Origin: CAWEHU01 sp963808965 | GTDB lineage: Bacteria > Pseudomonadota > Alphaproteobacteria > Acetobacterales > Acetobacteraceae | Assembly: GCA_963808965.1 (NCBI GenBank) | Contig: CAWEHU010000020.1 | Location: forward strand, 204,884 to 268,883 | DNA: 64,000 nucleotides | Direction: 5' to 3' | Shown: positions 27,151 through 36,352 of the stretch, in pieces | Layout: every line of letters begins with the position of its first letter | How positions within the stretch are numbered: position 1 is the stretch's first letter | The notes under the pieces: model-generated | The model's input: only the letters and a program-made list of their open reading frames with translations | Told to the model about the DNA's origin: nothing | The model's database searches: none | Translations under genes and position numbers: made by a program

Positions 27151-27246
27151 CAAATCGTGAGCGAGTATGACATCGAAGCTGACTTTCGTTCGGGATGATT
27201 GCGTTCGACACGCTGCGATACCCCATTCTACTCAAACTACTCTCGG

Positions 27247-28836
27247 TCACTCCCACTCGATTGTTCCGGGCGGCTTGCTCGTAATGTCGTACGTGACGCG
27301 GTTGATGCCGCGCACCTCGTTAACGATGCGGTTCGCGACTCGGGTGAGAAACCCCATGTCGAACGGATACACATCCGCCGTCATACCGTCGGCGCTGGTG
27401 ACAGCGCGCAGCGCGCAGGCGAGATCGTAGGTGCGGCCGTCGCCCATGACGCCAACCGTGCGGACCGGCAACAGCACCGCGAAAGCCTGCCAGATCGCGT
27501 CATAGAGCCCGGCCAGACGGATCTCCTCCAGAAAGATCGCGTCGGCGCGCCGCAGCAGGTCGAGCCGGTCGCGGCTGATCGCGCCGGGGATGCGAATCGC
27601 GAGCCCCGGCCCCGGGAAAGGATGCCGGCCCACGATGCTCTCCGGGATGCCAAGCTCGCGGCCGAGCGCGCGCGCCTCGTCCTTGAACAGCTCGCGCAAC
27701 GGCTCGACCAACTTCATGCGCATCCGCTCGGGCAACCCGCCCACATTATGGTGCGACTTGATCGTGACGCTCGGGCCGCCGGTGAAGCTCACGCTCTCGA
27801 TCACGTCCGGATAGAGCGTGCCTTGCGCGAGGAACTCCGCGCCGCCGGTCTTCGCCGCTTCCTCCTCGAACACGTCAATGAACAGCCGGCCGATCGTCTT
27901 GCGCTTCGCCTCGGGATCGGCGACGCCCTCGAGTGCCGCGAGAAAAGCGTCCGAAGCATCGCGGTGAACGAGCCGGATATTGAACCGGTCGCGAAAGGTG
28001 CGCACCACCTGCTCCGCCTCGCCCTGCCGTAGTAGACCGTGATCGACGAAAATGCAGGTGAGCTGGTCGCCGATCGCCTCGTGGATCAGCACCGCTGCGA
28101 CGGCGGAATCGACCCCGCCCGAAAGGCCGCAGATCACCCGCCCCGCGCCCACCTGGGCACGGATGCGCGCGATCTCCGTGTCCCGGAACGCGGCCATCGT
28201 CCAGCTGCCGGCCAGACCGGCCACATGATGCGTGAAATTGCGTAAGAGCTGCGTTCCATGCGGCGTGTGGACGACCTCCGGGTGGAACTGCACGCCGTAA
28301 AAGCGGCGTTCGTCATCGGCGATGGCGGCGAAGGGCGCGCCCTCGCTCACACCGACAGCGCGGAAACCTGGGGGCAGGCGCGTCACGCGATCGCTGTGGC
28401 TCATCCACACCTGCTCGCGCCCGCCCCTCTCCCACACGCCGCCGAATAGCGCGCAAGGCTCGACGATATCGACGAAGGCGCGGCCGAACTCGCGGTGATC
28501 GGAGGCTTGCACCTCGCCGCCGAGCTGCGCGCACATCGTCTGCTGGCCATAGCAAATGCCGAGCACCGGTACCCTCGCTTCGAACACGATGTCCGGCGCA
28601 CGGGGGGCCGTGCCCTCGGTCACGCTGGCCGGGCCTCCGGAGAGGATGAATGCCCGCGCGCCAAAGTCTCGGATTCGGCCGGGGTCCGCGCTGAAGGGCC
28701 AGATCTCGCAATAGACCCCGCTCTCGCGCACGCGCCGGGCGATCAGCTGCGTGACCTGGGAGCCAAAATCGAGGATCAGGACGCGCTCGGCCTCGGGGGC
28801 AGCCGGGTCGCGGAGAGAAACTGGCAGGTCGGACAT
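27247..28836 (-). CDS. guaA: GMP synthase (glutamine-hydrolysing)
   Basis: GuaA aminates XMP to GMP in purine synthesis. 529 residues from ATG 28836, which gives MSDLPVSLRDPAAPEAERVL; the frame is open further but the extra text is not conserved. Class I glutamine amidotransferase domain: GICYGQQTMC with the nucleophile Cys, and the His/Glu pair in VQFHPEVVHT. ATP-pyrophosphatase domain: GLSGGVDSAV (PP-loop). C-terminal dimerisation domain ends TYDITSKPPGTIEWE, the usual GuaA terminus. Intact. It is divergent from gndA with 176 bp between. Confidence 0.97.
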   Translation of the reverse strand: MSDLPVSLRDPAAPEAERVLILDFGSQVTQLIARRVRESGVYCEIWPFSADPGRIRDFGARAFILSGGPASVTEGTAPRAPDIVFEARVPVLGICYGQQTMCAQLGGEVQASDHREFGRAFVDIVEPCALFGGVWERGGREQVWMSHSDRVTRLPPGFRAVGVSEGAPFAAIADDERRFYGVQFHPEVVHTPHGTQLLRNFTHHVAGLAGSWTMAAFRDTEIARIRAQVGAGRVICGLSGGVDSAVAAVLIHEAIGDQLTCIFVDHGLLRQGEAEQVVRTFRDRFNIRLVHRDASDAFLAALEGVADPEAKRKTIGRLFIDVFEEEAAKTGGAEFLAQGTLYPDVIESVSFTGGPSVTIKSHHNVGGLPERMRMKLVEPLRELFKDEARALGRELGIPESIVGRHPFPGPGLAIRIPGAISRDRLDLLRRADAIFLEEIRLAGLYDAIWQAFAVLLPVRTVGVMGDGRTYDLACALRAVTSADGMTADVYPFDMGFLTRVANRIVNEVRGINRVTYDITSKPPGTIEWE

Positions 28837-29012
28837 GTCGCTTGGCTTGCAGCATTCCGCCGGCGCCCGGCAAGCCGGAACTGGTAAGCCCGATCGCAAA
28901 TCCCGCTGGCCTCCCCCGCCCCGGTCGTGAGAGGCTTGCTGCCCCGGGCTCTGGGCTCGACGCCGACGCGGCCGCTACGGCCCGCGTCATAAATCAGGAG
29001 GGAGTGCGGCAA

Positions 29013-30039
29013 ATGCAGCTAGGCATGATCGGTCTGGGTCGGATGGGCGCGAACATGGTCATCCGGCTGGTCAAGGCCGGTCACGAGTGTCTGGTCTATG
29101 ACGCCCATCCGGAACCGGTGAAGGCGCTGGTCGACAAGGGCGCGCAAGGCGCATCCAGTCTGGACGAGTTCGTGCAGAAACTGTCCAAGCCGCGAGCCGT
29201 GTGGCTGATGGTGCCCGCGGCGGTGGTCGATCCGGTCTTGCACTCCCTTATTCCGCTCCTGGAGCCCGGCGACATCGTGATCGACGGCGGGAACTCTTAT
29301 TATCACGACGACATCCGGCGCGCGGGCGAGCTAAAGGCGAAGGGGCTGCACTACGTCGATGTGGGTGTGAGCGGCGGGGTGTGGGGGCTGGAGCGCGGCT
29401 ATTGCCAGATGATCGGCGGGGAGCCCGACGTGGTGCGCCGTCTCGATCCGGTCTTCAAGTCGCTGGCGCCCGGAGTGGAAGCGGCGCCGCGCACTTCCGG
29501 TATCGAGGGCGAGCCGGGCCCCGCCGAACAGGGCTATCTGCATTGCGGCCCGAACGGCGCCGGACATTTCGTCAAGATGGTGCATAACGGCATCGAGTAC
29601 GGCGTGATGGCCGCCTACGCGGAGGGCCTCAACATCATCAAGAACGCCAACGCCGGCCTGACCAAGCGCGAGGTGGACGCGGAGACGACGCCGCTGCGTC
29701 ATCCTGAATTGTATCAGTACCGAGATCGACATCGCCAAAGTCACCGAATTGTGGCGGCGGGGTAGCGTGATCGGGTCCTGGCTGCTCGACCTGACAGCGA
29801 GCGCGCTGCGCAAGAGTCCCGATCTCGCCGAGTTCGCAGGCCGCGTGTCTGATTCGGGCGAGGGGCGCTGGACGCTGCAAGCGGCGATCGACCAAGGCGT
29901 CCCCGCACCGGTTCTCAGCGCCGCACTGTTCACGCGGTTCAGTTCGCGCGGGGCGGAGGAATATACCGGCAAGGTGCTGTCCGCCATGCGCTTTGCCTTC
30001 GGCGGCCACATCGAGAAGCCGGAGGGAAGCCAACATTGA
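29013..30039 (+). pseudogene. gnd: 6-phosphogluconate dehydrogenase, decarboxylating (short GndA/YqeC type), +1 frameshift
   Basis: Converts 6-phosphogluconate to ribulose-5-phosphate. The start at 29013 (MQLGMIGLGRMGANMVIRLV) follows an AGGAGGG site. The Rossmann GLGRMG, DGGNSYYHDD, VSGGVWGLERGYCQMIGGE and the catalytic KMVHNGIEYG are in the first frame. At 29720 one extra C breaks the frame; the rest (EIDIAKVTELWRRGSVIGSW through RFSSRGAEEYTGKVLSAMRF) continues in the +1 frame to 30039. The short form (about 340 residues) is usually NAD-specific. Only one base separates it from an intact gene, so a sequencing indel is possible. Confidence 0.88.
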
Positions 30040-30064
30040 TCGCGGGCGGCATCCCGTGAGCGCT

Positions 30065-30727
30065 ATGCACGAGCTCGTCTTTCTATTCGATGTCGACAAC
30101 ACCTTGATCGACAACGACCGGGTGCAAGCCGATTTGCGCGACCATCTGGCCGAGACTTACGGTGAGCCCGCGCGCGATCGCTACTGGGCAATATTCGAGG
30201 AGCTGCGCTCGACGATCGGCTATGCGGATTATCTCGGAGCTCTGCAACGCTATCGACTTGAGGAAATGCACAACCCGCGCGTGCTGCGCATTGCCAACTG
30301 GCTCGCGGACTATCCATTCGCCGAGCGTCTATACCCGTCGGCTCTCGACGCGGTCAGGCGTGCGCAGGATTGGGGCACGACCGCGATCCTGTCCGATGGC
30401 GACGCCGCGTTTCAGCCACGCAAGGTGGAACGCTCCGGCCTATGGCACGCATTACGTGACCACGTGCTCATCTATGTCCATAAAGAAGAGGAACTGGATG
30501 ACGTCGAGCGGTGGTATCCGGCACGGCGCTATGTGCTGATCGACGACAAGCTCCGCATCCTGGACGCCGTAAAGCAGGTCTGGGGCGATCGCGTTACCAC
30601 CGTATTCGCCCGTCAAGGTCATTACGCGATGGACCCGGCCATCCTCGCGCAACATCCTCCAGCCGACATGCAGATCGAGCAAATCGGCGATCTCCTCGGC
30701 TACGAGCGGTCCGCCTTTCTACGATAG
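30065..30727 (+). CDS. HAD-superfamily hydrolase
   Basis: HAD phosphatase of 220 residues. Motif I is FLFDVDNTLIDND (Asp nucleophile and general acid), motif II TTAILSDGDAA (Ser/Thr), motif III Lys in FQPRKVERSG or K in YVHKEEE, and motif IV YVLIDDKLRIL. A helical cap lies between motifs I and II. The substrate is not known; its position between gndA and pgi suggests a sugar phosphate. Starts at ATG 30065 or GTG 30056. Confidence 0.8.
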   Translation: MHELVFLFDVDNTLIDNDRVQADLRDHLAETYGEPARDRYWAIFEELRSTIGYADYLGALQRYRLEEMHNPRVLRIANWLADYPFAERLYPSALDAVRRAQDWGTTAILSDGDAAFQPRKVERSGLWHALRDHVLIYVHKEEELDDVERWYPARRYVLIDDKLRILDAVKQVWGDRVTTVFARQGHYAMDPAILAQHPPADMQIEQIGDLLGYERSAFLR

Positions 30728-30757
30728 CCGCAGCGCGAACGTGACAGGGAGCAAACC

Positions 30758-32395
30758 ATGAGTAAGACCGGGACGCCAACCGAGGCTCCGGCGTGGGAGG
30801 CGCTGCGGGCGCACCACGACCAGGTGAAGGACCTGCACTTGCGGCAGTTGTTCGCCGAGGATGCAGCGCGCGGCGAACGGATGACGGCCGAAGGTGCCGG
30901 CCTGTTTCTCGACTACTCGAAGAACCGCATCACGGACCAGACGCTCTCGCTGCTTTTCCAGCTTGCCCGGCAACGCGGGCTGGAAGCGCGGCGGGATGCG
31001 ATGTTCCGAGGCGAGAAGATCAACATCACCGAGCAGCGTGCGGTGCTGCACGTCGCGCTCCGTGCGCCCAAGGGCACGCGGATCGAGGTCGACGGGCAGG
31101 ACGTGGTTCCCGAGGTGCACGCGGTTCTCGATCGCATGGCCGCGTTCTCGGATCGGGTACGCAGCGGCGATTGGACCGGGCACACCGGCAAGCGCATCCG
31201 CAACGTGGTGAATATCGGCATCGGCGGCTCTTATCTGGGGCCGGAGATGGCCTATCGCGCGCTCCGCCGCTTCCGCGACCCGGTCTTGGCGGTGCGCTTC
31301 GTCTCCAACGTGGATGGAGCCAATTTCGCCGCCGCGACCGACGATCTGGATGCCGCCGAGACCCTGTTCGTCATCTCGTCCAAGACGTTCACCACGCTCG
31401 AGACCATGACAAACGCCGCGACGGCACGGAAATGGCTAGTCGAGAAGCTTGGAAGCGACGCCGCTGTCGCACGGCACTTTGTTGCGGTATCCACCAACAC
31501 GGCGGAGGTGCGGAAGTTCGGCATCGACACGGAGAACATGTTCGGCTTCTGGGACTGGGTTGGCGGCCGCTACTCGATGGATTCCGCGATCGGTCTCTCC
31601 ACGATGCTGGCGATCGGCCCCGAGAATTTCCGTGAACTGCTCGCCGGCTTCCACGACATGGACGAGCATTTCCGGAGCGCGCCGCTGGAGCGGAACCTGC
31701 CCGTGCTGATGGGATTGCTCACGGTCTGGTACAATAACTTCTTCGGCGCGCAGACGGTCGGAGTGATGCCCTACGCCGCCGATTTGGCCCGCTTTCCGGC
31801 CTATCTCCAGCAGCTCCAGATGGAGAGCAACGGCAAGCACGTCGATCTCGGGGCGCAGAAGGTCACGTACGAAACCGGCCCGATCATCTGGGGCGAGCCA
31901 GGCACCGACGGACAGCACTCCTTCTACCAGCTCATCCACCAGGGTACGAAGCTCATCCCGTGCGACCTGATCGGCTTCTGCCAGCCGCTTAGCCCGCTCA
32001 CGCATCAGCACGATCTGCTCATGGCCAATTTGTTCGCGCAGGCGGAGGCGCTCGGTTTCGGCAAGACGGAAGAGGAACTGACGTCGGAGGGTTCGCCTGC
32101 TTTCCAGACTCCGTTCCGCGTCACCGAAGGCAACCGGCCGACCAACCTGATCCTCGCCGACCGGCTCACGCCGCGAAGTCTTGGTGCGCTCGTCGCGCTC
32201 TACGAGCACAGCGTTTTCACCCAGGGCACGATCTGGAACATCAATTCCTTCGACCAGTGGGGCGTGGAGCTCGGAAAAGTGCTTGCGAAGCGGATCATTC
32301 CCGAGCTGGACAGCAAGACGGACCCGACGCTCACGCATGACAGCTCGACCAACGCACTCATCCGCCGTTACCGGAGGCGACGCGGTGCCGCCTGA
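30758..32395 (+). CDS. pgi: Glucose-6-phosphate isomerase
   Basis: Interconverts glucose-6-phosphate and fructose-6-phosphate. 545 residues, the standard length of the long bacterial form. Visible signatures are NIGIGGSYLGPEMAY, SKTFTTLETMTNA, FGFWDWVGGRYSMDSAIGLS (PGI signature 1), MESNGKH, and the C-terminal FDQWGVELGKVLAK (signature 2). Catalytic Glu, His (GTDGQHSFYQLIHQ) and Lys are present. Intact and co-directional with the HAD gene upstream and the DUF2090 aldolase gene 16 bp downstream. Confidence 0.97.
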   Translation: MSKTGTPTEAPAWEALRAHHDQVKDLHLRQLFAEDAARGERMTAEGAGLFLDYSKNRITDQTLSLLFQLARQRGLEARRDAMFRGEKINITEQRAVLHVALRAPKGTRIEVDGQDVVPEVHAVLDRMAAFSDRVRSGDWTGHTGKRIRNVVNIGIGGSYLGPEMAYRALRRFRDPVLAVRFVSNVDGANFAAATDDLDAAETLFVISSKTFTTLETMTNAATARKWLVEKLGSDAAVARHFVAVSTNTAEVRKFGIDTENMFGFWDWVGGRYSMDSAIGLSTMLAIGPENFRELLAGFHDMDEHFRSAPLERNLPVLMGLLTVWYNNFFGAQTVGVMPYAADLARFPAYLQQLQMESNGKHVDLGAQKVTYETGPIIWGEPGTDGQHSFYQLIHQGTKLIPCDLIGFCQPLSPLTHQHDLLMANLFAQAEALGFGKTEEELTSEGSPAFQTPFRVTEGNRPTNLILADRLTPRSLGALVALYEHSVFTQGTIWNINSFDQWGVELGKVLAKRIIPELDSKTDPTLTHDSSTNALIRRYRRRRGAA

Positions 32396-32411
32396 AACGC
32401 CGGAGGTCAGA

Positions 32412-33326
32412 ATGGATATCGGCTACGATCAGCCTCTCTACGTCCTCCCGTTCGATCACCGCAGCTCGTTCGAGAAAACGCTGTTCGGGTGGAACGGGCC
32501 GCTGAGCCAGGAGCAGACGGACCGCATCGCCGCATCCAAGCGGGTGATCTACGACGCCTTCCGGCTCGCCGTGCAACAGGAAGGCGGCGACAAGCGCGCC
32601 GGCATCCTCGTCGACGAGCAATTCGGCGCGACGATCCTGCGGGATGCGCGCGCCGACGGGTTTATCACCTGCCTGCCCGCCGAGAAAAGCGGGCAGGAGG
32701 AGTTCGAATTCGAGTATGGCGACGCATACGCGCAGCATATCGAGGCATTCGATCCGACCTTCGTGAAGGTTCTGGTTCGCTACAACCCCGAGAGCGACGA
32801 GCAGATGAACCGGCGCCAGGCCGCGCGCCTCAAGCAGCTCGGCGATTACGTCCACGCTCATGACCGCCGGCTGATGTTCGAGCTGCTGGTGCCGATGACG
32901 CACGAGCAATCCGACCGGCTGGAGGGCAACTCGCGCCTCTACGATCACGATCTGCGGCCGTCGCTGATGATAGCGGCGATCAAGGAGCTACAGAACGCGG
33001 GCGTCGAGCCCGACGTTTGGAAGATCGAGGGTCTGGATCGGCGCGACGATTGCGCCGAGGTCGTCAAGGTCGCGAGGCGCGACGGGCGCGACAAGGTAGG
33101 CTGCATCATCCTGGGCCGCGGCTCCAACGCCGAGCAAATTCTTGCATGGCTCCGCGCCGCGGCCCCGGTACCCGGCTTTATCGGTTTCGCGGTCGGCCGC
33201 ACGACGTTCTGGGACCCACTGGTCGCGCTCCGCGATGGCAAGATGTCGCGCGAGCAGGCCGTCCGTACGATCGCCGATCGGTATCTGGAATGGATCGGGG
33301 TTTTCGACGCGGCGCGAGCGGGATGA
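32412..33326 (+). CDS. Stand-alone DUF2090 (IolC C-terminal-like) class I aldolase-type protein
   Basis: The protein is the (beta/alpha)8 domain otherwise found as the C-terminal half of fused IolC kinases, where it is related to 2-deoxy-5-keto-gluconate-6-phosphate aldolase. Here it stands alone: YVLPFDHRSSFEKTLFGW at the N-terminus, GILVDEQFGATILRDA, FVKVLVRYNPESD, the LMFELLVPMTHEQS strand, PDVWKIEGLDRRDDC and GFAVGRTTFWDPL at the C-terminus. The start at ATG 32412 follows CGGAGG. It is 304 residues long, 16 bp after pgi and 6 bp before clcA. No IolC kinase domain or other iol gene is near, so its substrate is open. Confidence 0.8.
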   Translation: MDIGYDQPLYVLPFDHRSSFEKTLFGWNGPLSQEQTDRIAASKRVIYDAFRLAVQQEGGDKRAGILVDEQFGATILRDARADGFITCLPAEKSGQEEFEFEYGDAYAQHIEAFDPTFVKVLVRYNPESDEQMNRRQAARLKQLGDYVHAHDRRLMFELLVPMTHEQSDRLEGNSRLYDHDLRPSLMIAAIKELQNAGVEPDVWKIEGLDRRDDCAEVVKVARRDGRDKVGCIILGRGSNAEQILAWLRAAAPVPGFIGFAVGRTTFWDPLVALRDGKMSREQAVRTIADRYLEWIGVFDAARAG

Positions 33327-33332
33327 AACGGC

Positions 33333-34736
33333 GTGACTGAGGGCTACACGGCCGGGAGCAGCGATCGGGACGACACAGATTACGACAATGGCCGCACCGC
33401 GGCGAGTCTGCTGCGCATTCTCTCAGTAGCGCTGCTCGCCGGTTGCATCACCGGCTGCGTCGGCTCGGCCTTCCACGCCGGCCTCGACGGCGCCCAGCAA
33501 CTCCGGGACGCGGGCGCGATCTGGGCGCATCACCTCCCTGCCTTGGGATTACCGGTGGTATCGGCCTCCGTCGTCTTGGCCGCGATCGTGGCCCGCGGAT
33601 TGGTGATCCGATTCGCGCCTATGGCAGCGGGCAGCGGCATTCAACATGTCGAGGCTGTGGTCCGAGGCCGCGCCGCGCCGGCCGGGCTCGCCGCCATACC
33701 GGTGAAGTTCGTGGGCGGCATCCTTGCGATCGGCGCGGGACTGGCCCTGGGACGGGAGGGTCCGACCGTGCAGATGGGCGCCACGATCGGCTCCCTATGC
33801 GGAGGACGGCTGCTCCGAAGCACGCAAGACCGAGTGGCTATTCACGCCGCAAGTGCGGGGGCGGGGCTTGCCGTCGCGTTCAATGCACCCATCGGCGGCT
33901 GCATCTTCGTGTTCGAGGAACTGACCAAGCGGATTACGCAGCCGCTTCTTTGGACGACACTGGTCGCCACCGGCGCGGCGATCGCGATGATGCGGGTGCT
34001 GTACGGAAACGTGCTGGATCTGGTCGTGCCGTCGACCGGACCGGTCGCGCTCCGGCTTTTGCCTGCTTACCTTGCATTGGGGGTTCTGCTCGGCTTTGCC
34101 GGGTGCGCGTACAACGCGATCACGCTCGCGCTGCTGCACGCGGCCGACCGGCTACGCGCCGTGCCTTGGCCGGTCACGACCGGCGGAATCGGATTGCTGA
34201 TCGGCCTCTTGGTGTGGTTCGCGCCCGGGCTCGCCGGCGGCGGCGAGAATTTGACACGGAGCGTGCTCGTCGGCCGGCTCGGCTTGACCACCCTGGAACT
34301 TGTGCTCGCGCTTCGCTTCCTCATCGGCCCGATCTCCTATGCGGCGGGCACGCCCGGCGGGCTCTTTATGCCGCTCCTGATGGTTGGCGCGGCCTGCGGC
34401 GCCACCTTCGCCGAACTCCTGACAAAGACTTTCAGCACGGCGGTCTCGCCCGTTGATTGCGCGATTATCGGGATGGCCGGCCTGTTCTCCGCGATCGTTC
34501 GGGCGCCGCTGACCGGCATCGCCTTGGTCATTGAAATGACGGGACGCGCCGATCTCAGCTTATCGATATTGGCCGCCTCGATCACGGCCGCAATTATCGC
34601 GGCCTGGCTCGGCAGCCCGCCGATATATGACAGTCTGGGCCGGCGAATGCTCGCCGACCCCTCGCGCGCGCCCCACGTGCTGAAGCCGGCCCCCGGCCAG
34701 CTAATCCGTGAACACGACAGCTCGCGGCCCGTTTAG
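33333..34736 (+). CDS. clcA: ClC-family chloride channel/transporter
   Basis: Inner-membrane ClC protein of 467 residues. The selectivity and gating motifs are clear: GSGIQHVEAVVRG (GSGIP position with Gln for Pro), GREGPTVQMGATIG (with the gating Glu), PIGGCIFVFEELT and the GGLFMPLLMVGA (GxFxP) loop. A second acidic residue near FEEL is the usual intracellular proton site. No C-terminal CBS domain. The GTG start lies 6 bp after the DUF2090 gene; the 3' end overlaps purU by 36 bp in a convergent arrangement. Confidence 0.88.
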   Translation: MTEGYTAGSSDRDDTDYDNGRTAASLLRILSVALLAGCITGCVGSAFHAGLDGAQQLRDAGAIWAHHLPALGLPVVSASVVLAAIVARGLVIRFAPMAAGSGIQHVEAVVRGRAAPAGLAAIPVKFVGGILAIGAGLALGREGPTVQMGATIGSLCGGRLLRSTQDRVAIHAASAGAGLAVAFNAPIGGCIFVFEELTKRITQPLLWTTLVATGAAIAMMRVLYGNVLDLVVPSTGPVALRLLPAYLALGVLLGFAGCAYNAITLALLHAADRLRAVPWPVTTGGIGLLIGLLVWFAPGLAGGGENLTRSVLVGRLGLTTLELVLALRFLIGPISYAAGTPGGLFMPLLMVGAACGATFAELLTKTFSTAVSPVDCAIIGMAGLFSAIVRAPLTGIALVIEMTGRADLSLSILAASITAAIIAAWLGSPPIYDSLGRRMLADPSRAPHVLKPAPGQLIREHDSSRPV

Positions 34737-35564
34737 CAGCACGCGATCCTCGATGTGGAACCGCACTGCGCGAGCCAGTACGCGCCGCTCAATGTCGCGG
34801 CCCTTGCGGATCAGGTCCTCGGGCGTATCGCGGTGCGAGATGCGCTCGACGTCCTGTTCGATGATCGGACCCTCGTCCAGATCGGAGGTGACGTAATGGG
34901 CAGTCGCGCCGATCAGCTTCACCCCGCGCTCGTGCGCTTGGTGATAGGGCCTTGCACCCTTGAAGCCGGGCAGGAAAGAGTGATGAATGTTGATGCACCG
35001 CCCGGCCAGCTTGGCCGCGAGCCCGTCGGAAAGCACCTGCATATAGCGGGCAAGCACGACCAGTTCGGTTCCGGTCGAACGAACCAGCTCCCAAATTCGC
35101 ATCTCCTGTTCGAGCTTCGTCGTCCGGCCGATCGGAAGGTGGTGGAACGGGATGCCTCCGAAGTCCAGATGGGCGAAGGTCTCGGCGGGATGATTGGAAA
35201 CGATGGCCGTGATCTCAAGCGGCAACTCGCCGATCCGCCAGCGATAGAGCAGGTCGGCCAGGCAGTGGTCGAACCTGGAAACCAGCATCATCGCCCGGCG
35301 GCGCTCGGACGCGCCTCGCATCATCCAGGTCATGGCGAACTCGCCGGCGATCCCGGCGAAACCCGAACGGAGCGCGCTCAGATTGATGGGCCCCACGGCG
35401 CCGTCGAACAGGACCCGCATGAAAAAGCGGCCCGTCTTTACGTCATCGAACTGCTGTGCATCCCGGATATTGCATCCGGCCTGGAACAGGTAGCCGGAGA
35501 CGGCCGCGACAATTCCCGGCCGGTTCCCGCACGACAGCAGGAGGCAGTGGACCTCGTCGGACAT
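34701..35564 (-). CDS. purU: Formyltetrahydrofolate deformylase
   Basis: PurU hydrolyses 10-formyl-THF to formate and THF, feeding formate to purine synthesis or balancing one-carbon pools. The N-terminal ACT domain (VHCLLLSCGNRPGIVAAVSG) is followed by the formyl-transferase domain with ITAIVSNHPAE, the catalytic HHSFLPGFKGARPYHQA (Asn/His) and VKLIGATAHYVTSDLDEGPI with the catalytic Asp. 287 residues, complete. Its last 36 bp overlap the end of clcA on the other strand. Confidence 0.95.
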   Translation of the reverse strand: MSDEVHCLLLSCGNRPGIVAAVSGYLFQAGCNIRDAQQFDDVKTGRFFMRVLFDGAVGPINLSALRSGFAGIAGEFAMTWMMRGASERRRAMMLVSRFDHCLADLLYRWRIGELPLEITAIVSNHPAETFAHLDFGGIPFHHLPIGRTTKLEQEMRIWELVRSTGTELVVLARYMQVLSDGLAAKLAGRCINIHHSFLPGFKGARPYHQAHERGVKLIGATAHYVTSDLDEGPIIEQDVERISHRDTPEDLIRKGRDIERRVLARAVRFHIEDRVLLNGPRAVVFTD

Positions 35565-35671
35565 GAGGGGAGGTAGAGCAAGATCGGGATGCCTGGAGCA
35601 AGCCCCCGGCTTGTAGGCCCTGAACCGGGCGGAGGTGTGAGGGCATCGGGAGGAAGGTCCCGCCCCCTGCT

Positions 35672-36076
35672 TTACTCCTCCGATGGAGGCCCTGCCTCTG
35701 CCTCTTCCTCCTCCCCTTCGGCAGCCATATTGCTGAGCTTGGTTACCTCGTCCCGCAGCGTCGCTACTTCGTGCTCCAGGGCCTCGAGCTTCGCCCGGAA
35801 CTCCTCGAGCATCCTCTCCTGATGACCGCTCAGTTCCTGCACGAGCTCATCGTGAAGAGCCATCACGTCGATCGCTGGTGCACGCGCTTCTCGCGAAGGT
35901 TGAGCGGCCTTGGTCGTTTGGCGGCGCTGCGTTCCCGTCCCCTTGCTCTTGGCGCCGACCGGCCGCCCGACACGCGCCTTGGCCGAAATGCCGGTGTTCC
36001 TGCTGTCCCGGCTGTTGGGGGCCGTTGACCGCTTGGCACTCCTGCCCGTCTGCGCTGGTTTCTTTGCCACAGCCAA
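35672..36076 (-). CDS. Hypothetical coiled-coil protein with basic N-terminus and acidic tail
   Basis: I do not recognise a family. The 134 residues fall into three zones: a Lys/Arg/Ser-rich head (AKKPAQTGRSAKRSTAP) with an AT-hook-like core VGRPVGAKSK, a helical segment of heptad character (VQELSGHQERMLEEFRAKLE continuing to EVTKLSN) that should form a coiled coil, and a strongly acidic tail (EGEEEEAEAG). This layout is seen in nucleoid-associated and histone-H1-like proteins, so DNA binding is a reasonable inference but unproven. 12 bp separate it from the small gene upstream on the same strand. Confidence 0.55.
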   Translation of the reverse strand: MAVAKKPAQTGRSAKRSTAPNSRDSRNTGISAKARVGRPVGAKSKGTGTQRRQTTKAAQPSREARAPAIDVMALHDELVQELSGHQERMLEEFRAKLEALEHEVATLRDEVTKLSNMAAEGEEEEAEAGPPSEE

Positions 36077-36088
36077 CTCCTCTTGTGT

Positions 36089-36310
36089 TCACCGCTTGGA
36101 CGAAGCGCGGCGGCTCTCAGCGGCAACCCGTTTGGCCGCTCTCCCGAACACGCCTTGCGCCGCCGCTAAGGTCGCATCGGCATAACTCGTCCGCCGCGCC
36201 GGATAACGCAGCACGACGGCCGGCAGCTTTATCATTACGAGTGCGTTCACCGTTTTGGTGCGCTGCGAGGCAGAACCCAATTCAAGGGCTGTAGCAAGCG
36301 CGTCCCGCAT
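36089..36310 (-). CDS. Small hypothetical protein
   Basis: A 73-residue frame, MRDALATALELGSASQRTKT to a basic end RAAKRVAAESRRASSKR. I recognise no family. It contains a central hydrophobic stretch (VNALVMIKLPAVVLRYP) and a helical Ala/Arg-rich C-terminus. It reads directly toward the coiled-coil gene with a 12-bp gap, so the pair may be co-transcribed. Being short and without a known homologue, it could also be a chance frame. Confidence 0.4.
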   Translation of the reverse strand: MRDALATALELGSASQRTKTVNALVMIKLPAVVLRYPARRTSYADATLAAAQGVFGRAAKRVAAESRRASSKR

Positions 36311-36352
36311 CGCTCGCTCGCCAGACTGCCAGTCCAGCCCTCTCGCCGAAGT

